Part shown: positions 61,757 through 64,000 of the stretch, piece by piece
Numbering within the stretch: the first letter of the stretch is position 1
Layout: each line of letters begins with the position of its first letter
From: Nannocystis bainbridge
GTDB taxonomy: Bacteria; Myxococcota_A; Polyangia; Nannocystales; Nannocystaceae
Assembly: GCF_028368995.1 (NCBI RefSeq)
Contig: NZ_JAQNDL010000003.1
Coordinates: 992,001 to 1,056,000 of the forward strand
Reading direction: 5' to 3'
Length of the DNA: 64,000 nt
Notes under the pieces: generated by a model
Database searches by the model: none
What the model was told of the DNA's origin: nothing
What the model saw: the letters and a program-made list of their open reading frames with translations, nothing else
Position numbers and translations under genes: made by a program

Positions 61757-63501
61757 CCCGGATTTCTCACCACGGGTAGCGGAGCTTGCTGAGCGGCCTC
61801 TATCCGACCAGGCGCTCGGCGCTCGGTCGTCGGTGATAGGAGTCGCGGGCGACGCCGAAGCTTGCGCGAGATCGAGCTGTAGGGTGGATTACAAGCCCGG
61901 CGGGGCCCTTCCGAGCTACATGTCCATGAGGACATACGAATCCCGGCGCGGAGAGGCGCACCCATGCGGGCAGGAGGTTGTCGAGGATCGTCAGCGTCTC
62001 ATGAGCGTGATCGGCGGAGGTTGTCGAGGGCACGCCACCAGACGTGCTGGAAGGGGAAGACCGAGCTGAGGGAGATGTAGATGCGGCGGACCGAGGTCGT
62101 GATGATCGCGCCGATCTTGAGCAGCCGCGTGCGGATCGTGGAGACCTGGGCGTGCGCGAGTTCGGTACCGACGAGCGCGATTCGGCGGAGCTCGTTCAGG
62201 ATCATGTAGGCGACGGACGAGAGCCAGAGGCGGAGCTGGTTGGCGCGCAGCGTGTGCGCGCTCGTGCGGTCGGCGAAGAGGCCGAGCTGCTGCTCCTTGA
62301 TCCGGTTCTCCATGTCGCCGCGGGCGCAGTACAGGTCCTCGTAGAGGCCGCGGGCGTCATACTCGTCGCAGGACAGGTTGGTGGCGACGAAGCGCGGGTT
62401 CTCCTTGTCGGTCGTGTACTCGGCCTTGCCGACCACGCGGCGTTCGCAGGACCAGGACCGGTTCGTCTCGTATCGGAAATCCTTGAAGACCCGCGCGTTC
62501 TTGCCGGTGCGCTCGGCGATGGCGCGGGCCTCGCTCATCTCGGCGTCGATCTCCTCGATCAAGCGCGAGTTCTTCTGCAGGCCGAGGACGAAGTAGAGCC
62601 CGTTGTCCTCGCACCAGCGCATGAGGTCATCGCGGCAGAAGCCCGAGTCCCCACGCACGATGATCCGCACGCTCGGCCAGCGCGCGAGGATCTGCGCGAC
62701 GATCCGCTCCAGCTCCTCGACCGCATGGCTGGCCGGCTGCTCGTTGGCGGTGTTCAGCGCGGCACCGAGGAGGAAGTTGCCACAGAAGACGTACAGCGGC
62801 AGGTAGCAGTAGCCGTCATAGAAACCGTGAAAGAAGCGGTCCTCCTGCTGACCGTGCACCGGGTCGTCGGTCGCGTCGAGATCGAGGACGATCTCCGCCG
62901 GCGGTTCAGTGTGCGCGGCGAGGAAGGTGTCGACGAAGAGGCGTTGGATGCCGTGGTCGTCGTAGCTGATCTTCTTGTAGCGCTCGTCACCCGCGACGAT
63001 CGGCGTCGCCAGCTCCAGGCGGTTCAGCGTGCTCTTGCCGGCCAGCGCGTGGCCCCGGTCGCGCTCCCGCTTGCGCTGCTCGCCGGTCGGATCGGCCTTG
63101 CCGACCGCCAGTGCGAGCAAGGCGTCGTCGCGGAGCGTGTCATGGTCATTCAGGTCTTCGTAGCCGCACAGAAGGCCCAGCACACGCTGCGCCAGCAGCT
63201 CCTCGACGGTGTGCTCGATGCGGCTCGGGTCGCGGTGGTCCCGGAAGCAGGACGCGAACCTTCGAAACACACCTGAGCTCTTGGTCAGCTCGCGCAGCAG
63301 CAGCAAACCGCCGTCCGAGCTGACCCGTCCGGCGTCGAACGCAGCCTCGACCCGGCGCCGTCCGGCAGGTTGAAAATCGAACTCGGTGCGGATACACCTT
63401 GTCGTGTTCCGGCCGTACCCCTGGGTGGCAAGCAATCGTTTCACACCCGCTCAAACTCGGGAAGTACGGCCGGAATTCCTTACCGTGGTGAGAAATCCGG
63501 G
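61757..63501 (-). mobile_element. Complete IS1380-type insertion sequence
   Basis: The ends are exact 19-bp inverted repeats: CCCGGATTTCTCACCACGG at 61757-61775 and its complement at 63483-63501, giving a 1745-bp element. It is flanked on both sides by CTAG (61753-61756, 63502-63505), a 4-bp target duplication as expected for IS1380. One transposase gene reads on the minus strand. The left, noncoding part (61776-61998) carries a dispersed-family palindrome at 61920-61935. Confidence 0.92.
61999..63444 (-). CDS. IS1380-family transposase
   Basis: The 481-aa protein begins at GTG 63444, 57 nt inside the right end of the element. It matches IS1380 (DDE, IS4-like) transposases: 'VSSDGGLLLLRELTKSSG', 'LLCGYEDLNDHDTLRDDAL', 'EIVLDLDATDDPVHGQQE' (first catalytic Asp region), 'IIVRGDSGFCRDDLMRWCE' (second Asp) and 'ARGDMENRIKEQQLGLFADR' (catalytic Glu). 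All three acidic positions are kept and the frame is intact, so it may be active. Confidence 0.95.
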   Translation of the reverse strand: MKRLLATQGYGRNTTRCIRTEFDFQPAGRRRVEAAFDAGRVSSDGGLLLLRELTKSSGVFRRFASCFRDHRDPSRIEHTVEELLAQRVLGLLCGYEDLNDHDTLRDDALLALAVGKADPTGEQRKRERDRGHALAGKSTLNRLELATPIVAGDERYKKISYDDHGIQRLFVDTFLAAHTEPPAEIVLDLDATDDPVHGQQEDRFFHGFYDGYCYLPLYVFCGNFLLGAALNTANEQPASHAVEELERIVAQILARWPSVRIIVRGDSGFCRDDLMRWCEDNGLYFVLGLQKNSRLIEEIDAEMSEARAIAERTGKNARVFKDFRYETNRSWSCERRVVGKAEYTTDKENPRFVATNLSCDEYDARGLYEDLYCARGDMENRIKEQQLGLFADRTSAHTLRANQLRLWLSSVAYMILNELRRIALVGTELAHAQVSTIRTRLLKIGAIITTSVRRIYISLSSVFPFQHVWWRALDNLRRSRS

Positions 63502-63544
63502 CTAGGGCCCCTGCCGCGACGGTGATAGGCTCGTGTCCATCACG

Positions 63545-64000
63545 ATGCGCGACCCGTCGACGTGGCCCGACGCGGCCGGGGACAGCTCGGCCGCGTTGCC
63601 GCTGCGCGACGCCCCCGACGGCACAAATATCGACGGATGGTGCGCCGAGTTGGTCGCGCGCGTGCGGCCCGGCGGGTTCGAGCCCGCGACCGCCTCCGCG
63701 ACCGCGACCCTGGCCGGTCGCTATCGCCTGCTCCACCGCCTCGGCCGCGGCGGCGTCGGCGAGATCTGGTGCGCCGAGCACGTCGCATTGCGCAAAGAGG
63801 TCGCCGTCAAGCTGCTGCGCGACGAGCTGGCCGCCGACCCGCTGGTGCGCCGCCGATTCCTGCGCGAGGGCCGACTCGCGGCCGCCGTGCGTCACCCCGG
63901 CGTGGTCGACATCCTCGACGTCGGCGAGACCGACGACGGCTGCGTCTATCTGGTGATGGAGCGGCTGGTCGGGCGCACGCTCGCGGAGGAGGTCGAGTGG
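63545..64000 (+). CDS. Ser/Thr protein kinase (3' partial)
   Basis: The frame is open from ATG 63545 (a GTG at 63533 is also in frame) to the window edge, 152 codons. After ~65 polar residues a Hanks-type kinase domain starts: 'YRLLHRLGRGGVGEIWCAEH' (glycine loop), 'EVAVKLLRDELA' (catalytic Lys) and 'RRFLREGRLAAAVRHPGVVDILDV' (helix-C Glu and following strand), then 'VYLVMERLVGRTLAEEV' (hinge). The remainder lies outside the window. It starts 40 nt from the end of the IS1380 element, so its promoter region is interrupted or partly supplied by the IS. Confidence 0.88.
   Translation, partial: MRDPSTWPDAAGDSSAALPLRDAPDGTNIDGWCAELVARVRPGGFEPATASATATLAGRYRLLHRLGRGGVGEIWCAEHVALRKEVAVKLLRDELAADPLVRRRFLREGRLAAAVRHPGVVDILDVGETDDGCVYLVMERLVGRTLAEEVEW

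Overview
The window is high-GC (roughly 70% by eye) bacterial chromosome that reads like a myxobacterium, most likely of the Nannocystaceae (Nannocystis/Enhygromyxa type). The signs are lipoproteins with Ser/Thr-rich linkers followed by 'CGNG..PGEQCDDGN' myxobacterial cysteine-rich repeats, a DUF1552/DUF1592 pair, FHA proteins, Hanks-type kinases, a PP2C phosphatase and many cell-envelope proteins. No tRNA, rRNA or CRISPR array was seen. Antisense reading frames are long everywhere because of the GC content and were not called.

Layout. 1-3.6 kb: an envelope thiol-redox operon (VKOR-DsbA fusion, OmpA-like protein, small membrane protein, TlpA-like thioredoxin). 3.6-9 kb: a 78-bp tandem repeat, a TPR/PEGA-like protein, and two paralogous cysteine-rich/DUF1554 lipoproteins with a decayed third copy. 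9-14 kb: an FHA-GGDEF protein, a hypothetical protein and an ISP-type DNA methyltransferase. 13.9-26.5 kb: a type VI secretion sub-cluster, with tssB-tssC-kinase-FHA/LysM/MepA on the minus strand and hcp-clpV diverging on the plus strand, next to an FHA-WD40 membrane protein. The kinase, the FHA proteins and a PP2C phosphatase at 36.4 kb fit a threonine-phosphorylation control circuit.

27-36 kb is the most plastic part: a SIMPL protein, a truncated transposase fused to a truncated gene, then a tightly overlapping three-gene operon (unknown 452-aa protein, PLD-fold protein, SNF2 helicase) closed by a strong terminator. I propose this as an uncharacterised DNA-targeting, defence-like system. 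36-49 kb: PP2C, a vWA lipoprotein, ExbD, a cysteine-rich lipoprotein, a metallo-beta-lactamase-fold hydrolase, an ECF sigma/anti-sigma pair, envelope proteins and the DUF1592/DUF1552 pair. 50-64 kb: a divergent MFS/LysR pair, an SH3-like lipoprotein, a large FG-GAP lipoprotein, a DUF2239/GIY-YIG operon with a clear promoter, a beta-propeller lipoprotein, an AI-2E-type permease, a complete IS1380-type element and the start of another kinase.

Across the window a short palindrome with the form CATGTCC-N4-GGACATG recurs in intergenic DNA, inside coding regions, in a tandem array and even inside the IS1380-type element. It behaves like a highly iterated palindrome family that tolerates insertion into genes.
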